Of a DNA stretch of 64,000 nt, positions 48,630-58,200 are shown in pieces. The stretch's first letter is position 1. Every line of letters starts with the position of its first letter. This DNA comes from Acidobacteriota bacterium (GTDB lineage Bacteria > Acidobacteriota > Thermoanaerobaculia > Multivoradales > JAGPDF01): positions 1 to 64,000 of the forward strand of contig JACTMI010000020.1 of the NCBI GenBank assembly GCA_014584695.1. The letters are read 5' to 3'. Under the pieces are notes generated by a model. The model saw only the letters and a program-made list of their open reading frames with translations. It was not told where the DNA came from and made no database searches. Both the position numbers and the translations under genes were made by a program.

Positions 48630-50678
48630 TCAAGGGACGCTCGCCGACCACCAAGAGAAGTCGCCGCTCTCGAAGTTGTCGACGAAGATCAGCGGTCCGG
48701 GCGGCATCACCTCGACCTCCAGGCTCGCCGAGTGAGTCTGGAACTGGGCCTCGACGGTCGTCTGGCCGATCGCCTGGGCGCTCGCCACCCCTGCGGCGTC
48801 GACGGTCACGATTCCGGGAGGCGTCGTGGAGAACGTCACCTGGCTCGGCGCGATCTCTCGCGGGACTCCATCGGCGAACCAACCGGTCACGGCGAGTCGA
48901 AGATCGTCGCCGACACCCACGAGGAAGGCCGGCGCCGGCTCGATCTCGATCGACAGCAGGCTCGCCGCCGGCTGGACAGTGAGCGCTAGGTCCGGCGACG
49001 CGTAGTACTCCTCGGTCGTCGCGTTCTTGCCGAAGGCGGCGATCGAGTAGGCCCCGAAGGCCTCGTCCGGGATGGTGAAGGCGACCTCGAACGGCGCCTC
49101 GGTGTCGAGCCCGGCGCCATTGGGCCCGACGACGAGCACCTGATCGACGGTGAGCCCGGAATCGGGTTCGACGACGACCGTGATCGTCGCCCCCGACGCC
49201 ACGAGCGTCCCCGGCCCTGGCGACGTGATCGTCAACCCGAACTCGGGCCCTGGTGGGGCGGCCGTGGCAGGTTCCTCCCGCGTGCGACCGGCCGGGGCGG
49301 GAGGCGCCGGACTTGGAAGCTCGGCGAGGGGCGCCGCGGGCGCCGGCAGCAGACCCCACTCCGAGCTCGACGCTGGCGTGTCCAGCAGCTCCCGAATCCG
49401 GTCTGAGTAAGCCTCGCTCCCCGTGTTCCCGCGGGAGACGAACCGAATGCCGAGATGGATGCCGTCCGGGAATCCAAACAGCGTCGTGGCGGCGGCGGGC
49501 AAGCCCCCTTCCTGGCTCGACCTGCCGACGACACCGTCGTGCTGCGCGGGCCCGAAGATGTCGCTGCCCGTGACGACCGAGGCCAGGTAGAGCACCTGGT
49601 AGAAGCGCCCGAGCGGCGGGAAGAGGAGCGAGAGAGCATCGGGCCCTCCGGTGCCGACCAACGCGTGAGTGGGGACGGAGCAGGCCTGGAGCGCCTGGAG
49701 GGCGGGGCTGCCGGTCGCCAGGTCCGCGATCGCTCCTTCGTCGATAGGCATCTGCTTCTTCCGAAAGGCCTCCCGCATCCGTTGTCCACGCGACGATTCG
49801 TCGAGGGCGATCTCCTTGAGGAAGCTCGCCAGCGGTGAGCCTGCGTGCGGAGTGTCGAGCGTGACGATCTTGCGCACGTTGCCGTGGTTCCGGTTCAGGG
49901 GCGTCGCGAACAACGGCGAGCTCGTGTGGATTCGGGCCAACAAGCCTCCCATGCTGTGGCCGACGACGTCGACTCGGGTGCAGAGGATCTCTTCCTTCTG
50001 ACACCTTTCGAGGGCGGCCTGAATCGCGCCATAGGTGACGGTCAGATACTGCGCGAAGCTCTTGGCAAAGGAATCAGAGTAGTCTGCGCGCACGAGCACT
50101 GGAAAGGCGGGGTCGTTGGCCAGCGGAAACTCCCAGGTCTCTCGTTTCGACCAGAGCCCATGCACGAACACCACGGGCGGGCGGACGAGGTCGAGGAAGA
50201 TCGAGAGCACGAAGGGACCGCCGACATCCGGGATGAATCGCGCTTCTACGGTCGCGAAGCGGACGGAGAGCGCCCCGTCGTCGCCGCGATTGAACTCCTC
50301 GGGGACGCGGTACCAGCCTTCCGCGATCCAGCAACCGTCTTCCAGCACCGCCGGAATCGAGACCAGGCCGAGCCTCGGATCGTCAGGCCCCGCCGCGACA
50401 CCGCCGTTCTCGCCCACCGGAACGCCGAGCATGTCGAGCCGGAAGGTGCCCGAGCCGAAGAGGCCGAAGCAATCGGCCCAGACGATCTGGAGCACCGTGA
50501 CGCCGTCCACGGCCATCGTGGCGTCCGCACCCTCCGGGCCCGCGAGCGCGAGCCCGCCGGGCGCGCCGACCAGGAACCCGGTTGTTCGCGAAGGCAGGCC
50601 TCCCGGAGTGATTCCGCCGGCAGGCGCTACGAAGACCGAAGCGATGACGAGGGCTGTTGCGATCGACCTAGTGCGCAT
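48630..50678 (-). CDS. secreted lipase-like alpha/beta hydrolase with Ig-like modules and FESGD...WS tail
   Basis: 682 residues from ATG 50678, with GGGAGG upstream. A signal peptide is followed by a beta-rich region, then an alpha/beta-hydrolase domain: oxyanion region VVFVHGLWSKRETW (about 169-182), nucleophile elbow VVGHSMGGLLARIH (Ser242), TLDTPHAGSPLA and likely acid/His in GPAQHDGVVGRSS. A Pro-rich linker leads to two Ig-like modules (ITSPGPGTLVASGATITV, and Big2-like TVDAAGVASAQAIGQTTVEA). It ends LIFVDNFESGDFSWWSASVP. The family includes secreted lipases; substrate unknown. It is followed by the lipoprotein copy B. Confidence 0.82.
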   Translation of the reverse strand: MRTRSIATALVIASVFVAPAGGITPGGLPSRTTGFLVGAPGGLALAGPEGADATMAVDGVTVLQIVWADCFGLFGSGTFRLDMLGVPVGENGGVAAGPDDPRLGLVSIPAVLEDGCWIAEGWYRVPEEFNRGDDGALSVRFATVEARFIPDVGGPFVLSIFLDLVRPPVVFVHGLWSKRETWEFPLANDPAFPVLVRADYSDSFAKSFAQYLTVTYGAIQAALERCQKEEILCTRVDVVGHSMGGLLARIHTSSPLFATPLNRNHGNVRKIVTLDTPHAGSPLASFLKEIALDESSRGQRMREAFRKKQMPIDEGAIADLATGSPALQALQACSVPTHALVGTGGPDALSLLFPPLGRFYQVLYLASVVTGSDIFGPAQHDGVVGRSSQEGGLPAAATTLFGFPDGIHLGIRFVSRGNTGSEAYSDRIRELLDTPASSSEWGLLPAPAAPLAELPSPAPPAPAGRTREEPATAAPPGPEFGLTITSPGPGTLVASGATITVVVEPDSGLTVDQVLVVGPNGAGLDTEAPFEVAFTIPDEAFGAYSIAAFGKNATTEEYYASPDLALTVQPAASLLSIEIEPAPAFLVGVGDDLRLAVTGWFADGVPREIAPSQVTFSTTPPGIVTVDAAGVASAQAIGQTTVEAQFQTHSASLEVEVMPPGPLIFVDNFESGDFSWWSASVP

Positions 50679-51153
50679 GGTGCCTCCCGTAGCGAAACAA
50701 ACGTGAAAGAATGCGGCCAAGTCATCTCCTATCAGCCACCGGGCTTCGTGTCAATGAACGGCTACTAGCGTTCGCTTGCGAAGATTCCCCACCGCTCGAC
50801 CGCGAACAGAGGGGTCTCATCGACAAGTGACTCACAGCAGTTCGCGTCCCCGCAGCGCAGGGTGCGGGGCGCCCGTACCCCACCAGCCGGCGCGACCTCG
50901 CCACCCAAGGTAGCGTCGGACCGGCCCTCGGATCGCGTCCCCGCAGCGCAGCGCGAGGGGCCCCCGCGCCTCCAGGAAAGGAATCCAGATACCGTGGGGT
51001 GTTGCGGGCGCGAGGAGACCAGAGCCGAGGGCTGGTTCGACGCGGCGGACGCAGACGGCGTTTCCCGTGACTACGCGCGAAGGACTGGTTCCTGGCCAGC
51101 GCCGCGCCAGGGCGTGGCTCGCGCCGGCTCTCCTCGCCCCCACGACACCCCAC
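50679..51153. other. 475-base gap without a recognised gene
   Basis: Gene-free DNA between the lipase-like gene and a transposase remnant. It holds a 19-base direct repeat (see 50842-50951) and scattered degenerate sequence. No coding frame with a plausible start, composition or family was found. Confidence 0.4.
50842..50951. repeat. 19-bp direct repeat, 91 bp apart
   Basis: TCGCGTCCCCGCAGCGCAG occurs at 50842-50860 and again at 50933-50951. It lies near an insertion-sequence remnant and may be a leftover of insertion or deletion. Confidence 0.6.
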
Positions 51154-51264
51154 GAGGGAACCAGCAACAAAGTCAAGGTCATCAAGCGAATGGCCTACGG
51201 CTTCCGCGACCATGCCTATTTCTTCTTCAGAATCCGGGCCGCTTTCCCCGGAACTACCGGATGA
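51154..51264 (+). pseudogene. C-terminal remnant of an ISL3-like transposase (2)
   Basis: The frame ending at the TGA of 51262-51264 reads EGTSNKVKVIKRMAYGFRD, then HAYFFFRIRAAFPG. At the DNA level it is plainly the same sequence as the remnant at 46161-46346, and this copy is closer to the family consensus. Only about 36 codons remain. It ends three bases from the stop codon of the convergent SDR gene. It marks the right side of a roughly 4.9 kb stretch bounded by two same-direction remnants. Confidence 0.7.
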
Positions 51265-51266
51265 AC

Positions 51267-51986
51267 CTACTTCTTCGGCGGCTGGCTGGGGCGGATCTCG
51301 ATCAGGCTGGGCAGCGCGCGGGCGGGGAAGTCGAGCAGGTCGGTGATGACCTTGGCGACGTCTTCGGGCTGCAGGCGCCAGGAGGTGCCGTCCTTCATCC
51401 GGCCGGCGGCGAAGTCGGTCTCGACCGAACCGGGGCAGATCGCCGCCATCCGGATGCCGTGGTGCCGCAGGTCGAGCATCGCGGCCTCCGAAAGCCCCAC
51501 CAGGCCGAACTTCGAAGCGTTGTAGGCGGAGCCGCCGGCGAAGGCGTTCTTGGCAGCGAGCGAGGCGACGTTGAAGATCCAGCCGTCGCCCCGCGCTTTC
51601 ATCGGCGCCGCGGCCGCCCGGATGGCGTAGAAGGCGCCGAATAGATTCGTCTCCAGCACCTCGCGGAACTGCTCGCCGGAGAGCTCGTCGACCGGGGCGA
51701 AATGGCCCAGGCCGGCGTTGTTGACCAGCACGTCGAGCCGGCCGGCCTCCTCGACCACCCAGGCGACCAGCGAGTCGACCTCCGCTTGCCGCCGGACGTC
51801 GCAGAGCCGCGCCGCGACCCGGCCCGGGAAGCGGATGTAGAGGGCACGGTGGGTCGCTTCGACCCCTTCGAGGGAGCGGCCGCAGAAGAAAACCCGGAAG
51901 CCCCGCTCGAGCAGCGCCTCGACCACCGCCCGCCCGATCCCCCGGCTGCCGCCCGTCACCAGGGCCACCCGCGCCTCGCTCGTCAT
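51267..51986 (-). CDS. short-chain dehydrogenase/reductase (FabG-like)
   Basis: 239 residues from ATG 51986; the open frame upstream adds 17 residues without conservation. The cofactor loop is TGGSRGIG, with NNAG in VLVNNAGLGHF, catalytic Ser in FNVASLAAK and YNASK for Tyr-x-x-x-Lys. The end of the enzyme keeps ICPGSVETDF. The length and motifs fit classical NAD(P)-dependent reductases; the substrate is not determinable. It is convergent with a transposase remnant and divergent from the metal-efflux block. Confidence 0.88.
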   Translation of the reverse strand: MTSEARVALVTGGSRGIGRAVVEALLERGFRVFFCGRSLEGVEATHRALYIRFPGRVAARLCDVRRQAEVDSLVAWVVEEAGRLDVLVNNAGLGHFAPVDELSGEQFREVLETNLFGAFYAIRAAAAPMKARGDGWIFNVASLAAKNAFAGGSAYNASKFGLVGLSEAAMLDLRHHGIRMAAICPGSVETDFAAGRMKDGTSWRLQPEDVAKVITDLLDFPARALPSLIEIRPSQPPKK

Positions 51987-52072
51987 CTCGGCTCCCCCTC
52001 TTCCGGCGCCGATGCTATCCGCTCGGAGCGAGGCCAAACCGGACCGGCGGAGTGCTGTTACAATCGCGCGCC

Positions 52073-52465
52073 GTGATTCGCCTGCCCCGCGCCGCCGCGG
52101 CCCTGCTGGCCCTGCTCGTCGCCCTGGCGACGGCGGCGCCGCTCCAGGCCGCCCGCTGCCAGAGCGCCGTCGAGAGCTGCTGCCCGCTGATGCGCGGCGC
52201 CGCTTCCGCGCTCTGCCACCGCGCGGGAGCGATCGCGGCGCCGCCGATGGACTGCTGCCGGACCAAGGGCGCCCCGGCGCCGGCTCCGACAGCGGAGCGC
52301 GCTGCAGCCCCGGCGGCGCTCGCGGTGCTGCCCGCCGGCGGCGCCGAGCTGGCGACGGCGCTCGCCGTGTCCGCCCCGCCCGCCGCGGTCGCCGCCCCCA
52401 CGCGCGCCGCGGCGCAGCTCCACCGGTTGGGCCTCTTCACGCTGCTCGCGGTCTTCCGGAACTGA
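52073..52465 (+). CDS. small exported Cys-rich protein heading the metal-efflux block
   Basis: 130 residues from GTG 52073; GTG 52052 is an alternative. TACAAT (52059-52064) stands eight bases before GTG 52073, which suggests a leaderless message from that start. A signal sequence (AAAALLALLVALATAAPLQA) is followed by cysteines in CQSAVESCCPLM, CHR and DCCRTKG, then an Ala/Pro-rich stretch and a short hydrophobic end. The Cys/His/Met content and its position before cusCBA-like genes suggest metal binding or sensing in the periplasm. This is inference; no family is recognised. Confidence 0.6.
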   Translation: MIRLPRAAAALLALLVALATAAPLQAARCQSAVESCCPLMRGAASALCHRAGAIAAPPMDCCRTKGAPAPAPTAERAAAPAALAVLPAGGAELATALAVSAPPAAVAAPTRAAAQLHRLGLFTLLAVFRN

Positions 52466-52546
52466 TCCGCTCGACGGGGGAGAAGTGTGTCTGGACGGGG
52501 CCGTGCCCCGCCCGGCCGGCCCGTTCGAATCCGGAGAGTGAGGCTC

Positions 52547-53854
52547 ATGGTCGCAGCATTCCAGTCGTGGTCGAAGTTCCCGCTGCCGAGGCGCGTCGTC
52601 GCGTCGATGCTGCTCGGCGGGGCGCTGCTGGCCCCGCCCGCGCCCGCCGAGGGCGACGACGCCCTCCGTCAGCTCGCCGAGCTCGAGCGGCGGGCGCTCG
52701 CCGAGTCGCCGGTTCTCGCGGCGGCCCGCGCCGAGCTCGCGGCGCTGCGCGCCGAGGCGCGCGCCGCCGGCGCCCTCGAGGATCCCCTGCTGGAGGTCGA
52801 CGGCCGGTGGCTGCTGCCGGCCGGGGAGCGCATGCCGTTCGAAGCGATGGTCGTGCTGGCCCAGCCGCTACCCGGGCGGGGACAGCGGGGGGCGGCGCGC
52901 GCGCTCGCGGCGGCTCGGGTGGCCTTGGCCGAGGCCGAGCTCGGCCGCGAGGAGCAGCTCCTGCTGCGGGATCTGCGCCGCGGCTGGGCCGAGCTCTACG
53001 CGGTAACTCGCGAGCTCGTCGTCCTCTCCGAGACACACGAGCTGCTCGACCTGCTGGTCGCCACCGCGGCGGTCCTCTACGGCGCGGGCCAGACCGGGGT
53101 CGGCGCGCCGCTCGCGGCGCAGCTCGAGCTGTCCCGCCACGATCTCGACGTCGAGGCGGCCGAGTCCAAGCTGCGCGCGGCCGCGGCGGCGCTCGCTGCG
53201 CGCGTCGGCACCGCCGACGCCGGAGCCTGGCCGCGCGCCGGCGCGCTGCCCGCCGTCGTGCTGCCGCGCCTCGACCCGGCGACGGCGGCGCCGGTCGCCC
53301 TCGGCACCGTGCTCGCCGGACTGCGTGTCGCGCTCGCCGAGCTCGAGGTCGAGGCGGTGCGGGCGGGGCTCGCTCCCGGCTGGACCGTCGGCGGCGGGCT
53401 CGTCGTCCAGGACGGCCGGGATCCCAATCTGGTCGCGCGAGTCGGGGTCGAGCTCCCCCTCTTCCGGCGCGCCCGGGAGCTGCCGCGCCTGGAGGCGGCC
53501 GAAGCGCGCGTCGTGGCCGAGCAGGCCCGCCAGCGCGCGGCCGAGCTCGACGCCCGCGCGATGCTGACGCGATGGCTGGCCGAGGGCCGGCGGCTGGAGA
53601 CCGTTCGGCGCCGCTACGCCGAGGCGCTGATCCCGCAAAGCGCCGCGGCGCTCGACGCCGCGCGCAGCGAGCTGGTGGCCGGCCGCGCCCCGCTCACGGA
53701 GGCGCTGATGCGATTCGAAGAGTGGTACCACACCCGCATCGACCTCGCGCGCGCCGAGGCCGATCTCTATGTCGCCTGGGCCGAGATCGAGGCCCTGACC
53801 GCCTCGCCGCTGCCGGCGAGCGCGTCGACGCCCGCCGCCGGAGGTCCGCGATGA
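52547..53854 (+). CDS. TolC-family outer-membrane efflux protein (CusC/CzcC-like)
   Basis: 435 residues from ATG 52547. A signal peptide is followed by two TolC-type halves rich in long helices (LAELERRALAESPVLAAARA, then LEVDGRWLLPAGERMPFEAM in the first; LARVGVELPLFRRARELPRL in part in the second). The pattern of paired coiled helices with beta strands matches the outer-membrane factor family used with RND pumps. Its stop overlaps the adaptor ATG (ATGA). It forms the outer-membrane duct of the metal-efflux complex with the two downstream proteins. Confidence 0.85.
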   Translation: MVAAFQSWSKFPLPRRVVASMLLGGALLAPPAPAEGDDALRQLAELERRALAESPVLAAARAELAALRAEARAAGALEDPLLEVDGRWLLPAGERMPFEAMVVLAQPLPGRGQRGAARALAAARVALAEAELGREEQLLLRDLRRGWAELYAVTRELVVLSETHELLDLLVATAAVLYGAGQTGVGAPLAAQLELSRHDLDVEAAESKLRAAAAALAARVGTADAGAWPRAGALPAVVLPRLDPATAAPVALGTVLAGLRVALAELEVEAVRAGLAPGWTVGGGLVVQDGRDPNLVARVGVELPLFRRARELPRLEAAEARVVAEQARQRAAELDARAMLTRWLAEGRRLETVRRRYAEALIPQSAAALDAARSELVAGRAPLTEALMRFEEWYHTRIDLARAEADLYVAWAEIEALTASPLPASASTPAAGGPR

Positions 53855-55245
53855 CCCCTTCTGCTGTCGCTCGCTGGCTGCTGCCGCTGCTCGTCTTCGC
53901 GCTGCTCGCCGCGCTCGCCGGCTGTGGCGCTCCCGAGCGCGCGCCAGGGCTCTGGATCTGCCCGATGCACCCGGAGGTGGTGGCCGATCGTGCGGGCTCC
54001 TGCCCGATCTGCCACATGGACCTGGTGGCCAAGGAGCCCGACGAAACGCCTCGAGTCTGGGTCTGTCCGATGCACCCGGAGGTGGTCGCGCACGAGCCCG
54101 GCTCCTGTCCGATCTGCCACATGGACCTGGTGCCCCGGGAGGGCGACGACGAAGGGGGCGAGGGCGGCGCCGGCCCGCCGACGCACGCGCCGGTGCGCGC
54201 CGACGCCGAGGCGCTCGAGCGGGCCGGCGTCGCCACCGCCGTGGCCGAGCGCGCGGCCTGGCGCCCGGAAGTTCGCACCGTCGGCTCGGTCGCCCCCGAC
54301 GAGCGGCGCAGCTACCGCATCGAGGCCCGCTTCGCCGGCTGGATCGAGCGCCTGCCGGCCGACTTCACCGGGCGGCGCGTCGCCGCCGGCGAGACGCTCG
54401 CCGAGATCTTCTCGCCCGAGCTGCTCGCCGCGCAGCAGGAGTTCCTGCTGGCGCGGCAGGTCGGCGCCCGCTTCATCGCCTCGAGCCTCCCCGAGGTCCG
54501 GCGGGGGGGCGAGGAGCTGGTGGCGGCGGCGCGCAAGCGGCTCGATCTCTACGGCCTGCCGGAGGGCTTCGTCGAGACCCTCGAACGGAGCGGCGAGACC
54601 CGGCGGACGGTGCCGGTCGTGGCGCCCGCGGCCGGCTTCCTGGTGGAGAAGTCGGTGTTCGCCGGGCAGCAGGTCGCTCCCGGCCAGGCGATGTTCCTGC
54701 TGGTCGATCTCTCGCGGGTCTGGGTGGCGGCGAGCCTGTACGAGCGCGACGCGGCGCGAGTGCGGATCGGCGACCGGGCGCGGATCGCGCTCGCCTTCGA
54801 ACCAGAGCGGGCGCGCGAAGGCCGGGTGTCGTGGGTCGACCCGCGCGTCGACGCCGAGACGAGGACGCTGTCGGTCCGCTTCGACGTCGCCAACGGCGAC
54901 GGCGCCTGGAGGCCCGGCATGTTCGCCGACGTCGTTCTCGCCGGCGAGCCGCGGGAAGCGACGATCGTGCCGGATGCCGCCGTGCTCGACACCGGCGCGC
55001 GCCGCCTGGTCTTCGTCGAGAGCGTGCCCGGGCGCTTCGAGCCGCGCGAGGTCGAGGTCGGGGACCGGCGGGATGGCCGCGCCGAGATCCTCGCCGGCGT
55101 CGAGGCGGGAGAGCGGGTGGCGGCGCGCGCCGCCTTCCTGCTCGACTCCGAGTCGCGACTGCGCGCGGCGCTCGCGGCGCGCGCCCCGAAGTCCGGGACC
55201 GCGGTGGCCGCGCCGCACGGCGCCGCCGGAGACGAGCGGCCGTGA
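53851..55245 (+). CDS. CusB-like periplasmic adaptor with two heavy-metal-binding modules
   Basis: 464 residues from ATG 53851. A lipobox-like LAALAGC is followed by two tandem heavy-metal-binding modules (WICPMHPEVVADRAGSCPIC and VWVCPMHPEVVAHEPGSCPI, both continuing CHMDLV). The adaptor core has YRIEARFAGWIERLPADFTG, ETLAEIFSPELLAAQQEFL, VAPAAGFLVEKSVFAGQQV and the barrel region LSRVWVAASLYE. It binds metal in the periplasm and hands it to the RND pump. Coupled on both sides by four-base overlaps. Cu(I)/Ag(I) is the likeliest substrate from the Cys/Met/His sites. Confidence 0.9.
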   Translation: MTPSAVARWLLPLLVFALLAALAGCGAPERAPGLWICPMHPEVVADRAGSCPICHMDLVAKEPDETPRVWVCPMHPEVVAHEPGSCPICHMDLVPREGDDEGGEGGAGPPTHAPVRADAEALERAGVATAVAERAAWRPEVRTVGSVAPDERRSYRIEARFAGWIERLPADFTGRRVAAGETLAEIFSPELLAAQQEFLLARQVGARFIASSLPEVRRGGEELVAAARKRLDLYGLPEGFVETLERSGETRRTVPVVAPAAGFLVEKSVFAGQQVAPGQAMFLLVDLSRVWVAASLYERDAARVRIGDRARIALAFEPERAREGRVSWVDPRVDAETRTLSVRFDVANGDGAWRPGMFADVVLAGEPREATIVPDAAVLDTGARRLVFVESVPGRFEPREVEVGDRRDGRAEILAGVEAGERVAARAAFLLDSESRLRAALAARAPKSGTAVAAPHGAAGDERP

Positions 55246-58200
55246 TCGCCCGCCTGATCGCCTTCTCGGCGCGCAACCGGCTGCTGGTGCTGGCGGCGAC
55301 CGCGGCGGCGGTGGCGTATGCCGTGCACACGCTGGGGGTGATCCGGCTCGACGCGCTGCCCGACCTGTCCGACACGCAGGTGATCGTCGCTTCGCGCTGG
55401 GATCGCTCGCCCGACATCCTCGAGGACCAGGTCACCTACCCGATCGTCTCGGGGCTGCTGGGCGCGCCGGCGGTCAAGGCCGTGCGCGGCTTCTCGGATT
55501 TCGGCTACTCCTTCGTCTACGTCATCTTCGAGGACGGAACCGACCTCTACTGGGCGCGCTCGCGGGTGCTCGAGTACCTGTCGAAGATCCAGCCGCAGCT
55601 GCCGGCGGGCGTGCGGACCGAGCTCGGACCGGACGCCTCCGGCGTCGGCTGGGTCTATCAGTACGCGCTGCGCGACCGCAGCGGCCGGCTGGGGCCGGAC
55701 GACCTGCGGGCGATCCAGGATTGGACGCTGCGCTACTCGCTGCAGAGCGTGCCCGGAGTCGCCGAGGTGGCTTCGCTGGGCGGCTACGGCCGCCAGGTGC
55801 AGATCACGGTCGATCCCAACCGGCTGGCGGCCTACGGGCTCGACCTGGCGGAGCTCGGCGAAGCGGTCCGGCGGTCGAACGACGAGAGCGGCGGCCGGCT
55901 GATCGAGTTCGCCGGACAGGAGGCGATGGTGCGGGTGCGCGGCTACGCGCGCGCGCTCGGCGACTTCGAGCGCATCGTCGTGCGCGCCTCGACGGGCGGC
56001 GTGCCGGTGCTGTTGCGCGACGTCGCCCGCGTCGACTGGGGGCCGGAGCTGCGCCGCGGCGTCGCCGACCTCGACGGTCTCGGCGACCACGCCGGCGGCA
56101 TCGTGGTGATGCGCCACGGCGAGAACGCCAAGAACGTCATCCGCCGGGTCGAGGCGCGGCTCGGCGAGCTCGCCGCTTCGCTGCCGGAAGGGGTCGAGGT
56201 GGTCACCACCTACGACCGCTCCGACCTGATCGACCGCGCGCTGGCGACGCTGCGCCACGAGCTCACCGTGGCGATGATCGTCGTCTCGCTGGTGATTCTC
56301 CTCTTTCTCTGGCACCTGCCGTCGGCGATGGTGCCGATCCTGACCATTCCGATCTCGGTGCTGCTGTCGTTCATTCCGCTCTACTACTTCGGCATCACCG
56401 TCAACCTGATGTCGCTCTCCGGCATCGCGATCTCGATCGGCGTTCTGGTCGACGGCGCCATCGTCGAGGTCGAGAACGCCTACAACCGGATTCACCTCTG
56501 GAACATCAGCGGCCGCAAGGAGGACTTTCACGAGGTCCGGCTGAAGGCGCTCCAGGAGGTCGGCCCGGCGGTCTTCTTCTCGCTGCTGGTCATCGCGGTC
56601 GCCTTCCTGCCGGTGTTCACGCTGGTCGATCAGGAGGGCCGGCTGTTCCAGCCGCTGGCTTGGTCGAAGAACCTCACCATGCTGCTGGCGGCGATCCTGG
56701 CGGTGACCCTCGACCCCGCGATGCGGATGCTGTTCGCGCGCGCCGACCCGTTCGCCTTCCGGCCCCGGTGGCTGGCGCGCGTCGCTTCGGCCGCGCTGGT
56801 CGGCACCTACCGGTCGGAGGAGCGCCACCCGATTTCGCGCGCCATCCACTGGGTCTACGAGCCGGTCTGCCGCTGGTCGCTCCGCCACCCGGTCCTGGTC
56901 CTGGTCGGGGCCGCGCTGGTGCTGGCGCTCACGCTGCCGGTCTACTTCCAGCTCGGCCACGAGTTCATGCCGCCGCTCGCGGAGGGCTCGATCCTGTTCA
57001 TGCCGACGACGCTGCCGGGGCTGTCGATCGCCGAGGCGCAGCGTTTGCTCGAGACGCAGGACCGGATCCTCGCCTCGTTCCCCGAAGTGGCGAGCGTGCA
57101 CGGCAAGGCCGGACGGGCCGAGACCGCGACCGACCCGGCGCCGCTGTCGATGATCGAGACGACGATCGTGCTCAAGCCGGAGACGGAGTGGCGCGCCAAG
57201 CGCCGCTGGTACGACGGCTGGCCCGAGTGGCTGAAGCCGGTCTTCCGTCCCTTCGCCTCCGATCGCATCTCCTACGACGAACTGGTGGACGAGATGGACC
57301 GGGCGCTCCGGATCCCCGGCGTCACCAACGCCTGGACGATGCCGATCAAGGCGCGCATCGACATGCTGTCGACCGGCGTGCGGACGCCGGTCGGAGTCAA
57401 GGTCTTCGGTCACGATCTCGAGGTGATCGAGCGGGTGGGGACGGCGATCGAAGGGGCGCTGCGCGCGGTGCCGGGGACGCGCAGCGTCTACGCCGAACGG
57501 GTCGCGGCCGGGTCCTTCGTCGACGTCGTCCCGGACCGCGAGCGGCTGGCGCGCTTCGGCCTGACGGTCGAGGACCTCCACCGAGCGGTCGGCGCCGCGC
57601 TCGGCGGCGAGAACGTCTCGACGGTGGTCGCCGGGCGCGAGCGCTACCCGGTCAACCTCCGCTATCCGCGCGAGCTGCGCGAGGACCTGCCGATGATCGA
57701 GCGGGTCCTGCTGCGGACCCCGAGCGGCGTCCAGGTGCCGCTCGGCCAGGTGGCCCGGGTCGAGGTCGTGCGCGGACCCTCGATGCTGCGCGACGAGAAC
57801 GGCTTCCTGGCCGCCTACGTCTTCGTCGACGTCGCCGGCCGGGACGTCGGCTCCTACGTCGGCGAAGCCAAGCGCGTGGTGGGGGAGGAGGTCGCGCTGC
57901 CGCCGGGGACGAGCCTGCTGTGGAGCGGGCAGTACGAGAACATGCTGCGCGTGCGCGAGCGGCTGAAGCTGGTCGTGCCGGTGACTCTCGGGTTGATCTT
58001 CGTCCTCCTCTACGCCAACACCCGCTCGGGCTTCAAGACCCTGCTGGTGCTCGTCTCGGTGCCGTTCTCGGCGGTGGGCGCGATCTGGCTGTTCTGGGCG
58101 CTCGGCTACGACGTCTCGATCGCCGCCTGGGTCGGCATGATCGCGCTGCTCGGCCTCGACGCCGAGACGGCGGTGTTCATGCTGCTGTTCCTCGACCTCT

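Larger units (their letters stand above)
46405..48831. repeat. duplicated 1.1 kb segment, two direct copies offset by 1,301 bp
   Basis: Segment A (about 46405-47530) and segment B (about 47706-48831) are collinear at a constant offset of 1,301 bases. Checked anchor pairs are the final stops 46419/47720, the starts 47321/48622, the lipase ends 47329/48630 and the CTCGCC sites 47480/48781. Each copy carries a lipoprotein gene and the 3' end of a lipase-like gene. About 175 unrelated bases separate them. The copies are clearly diverged, so the event is old. Confidence 0.8.
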
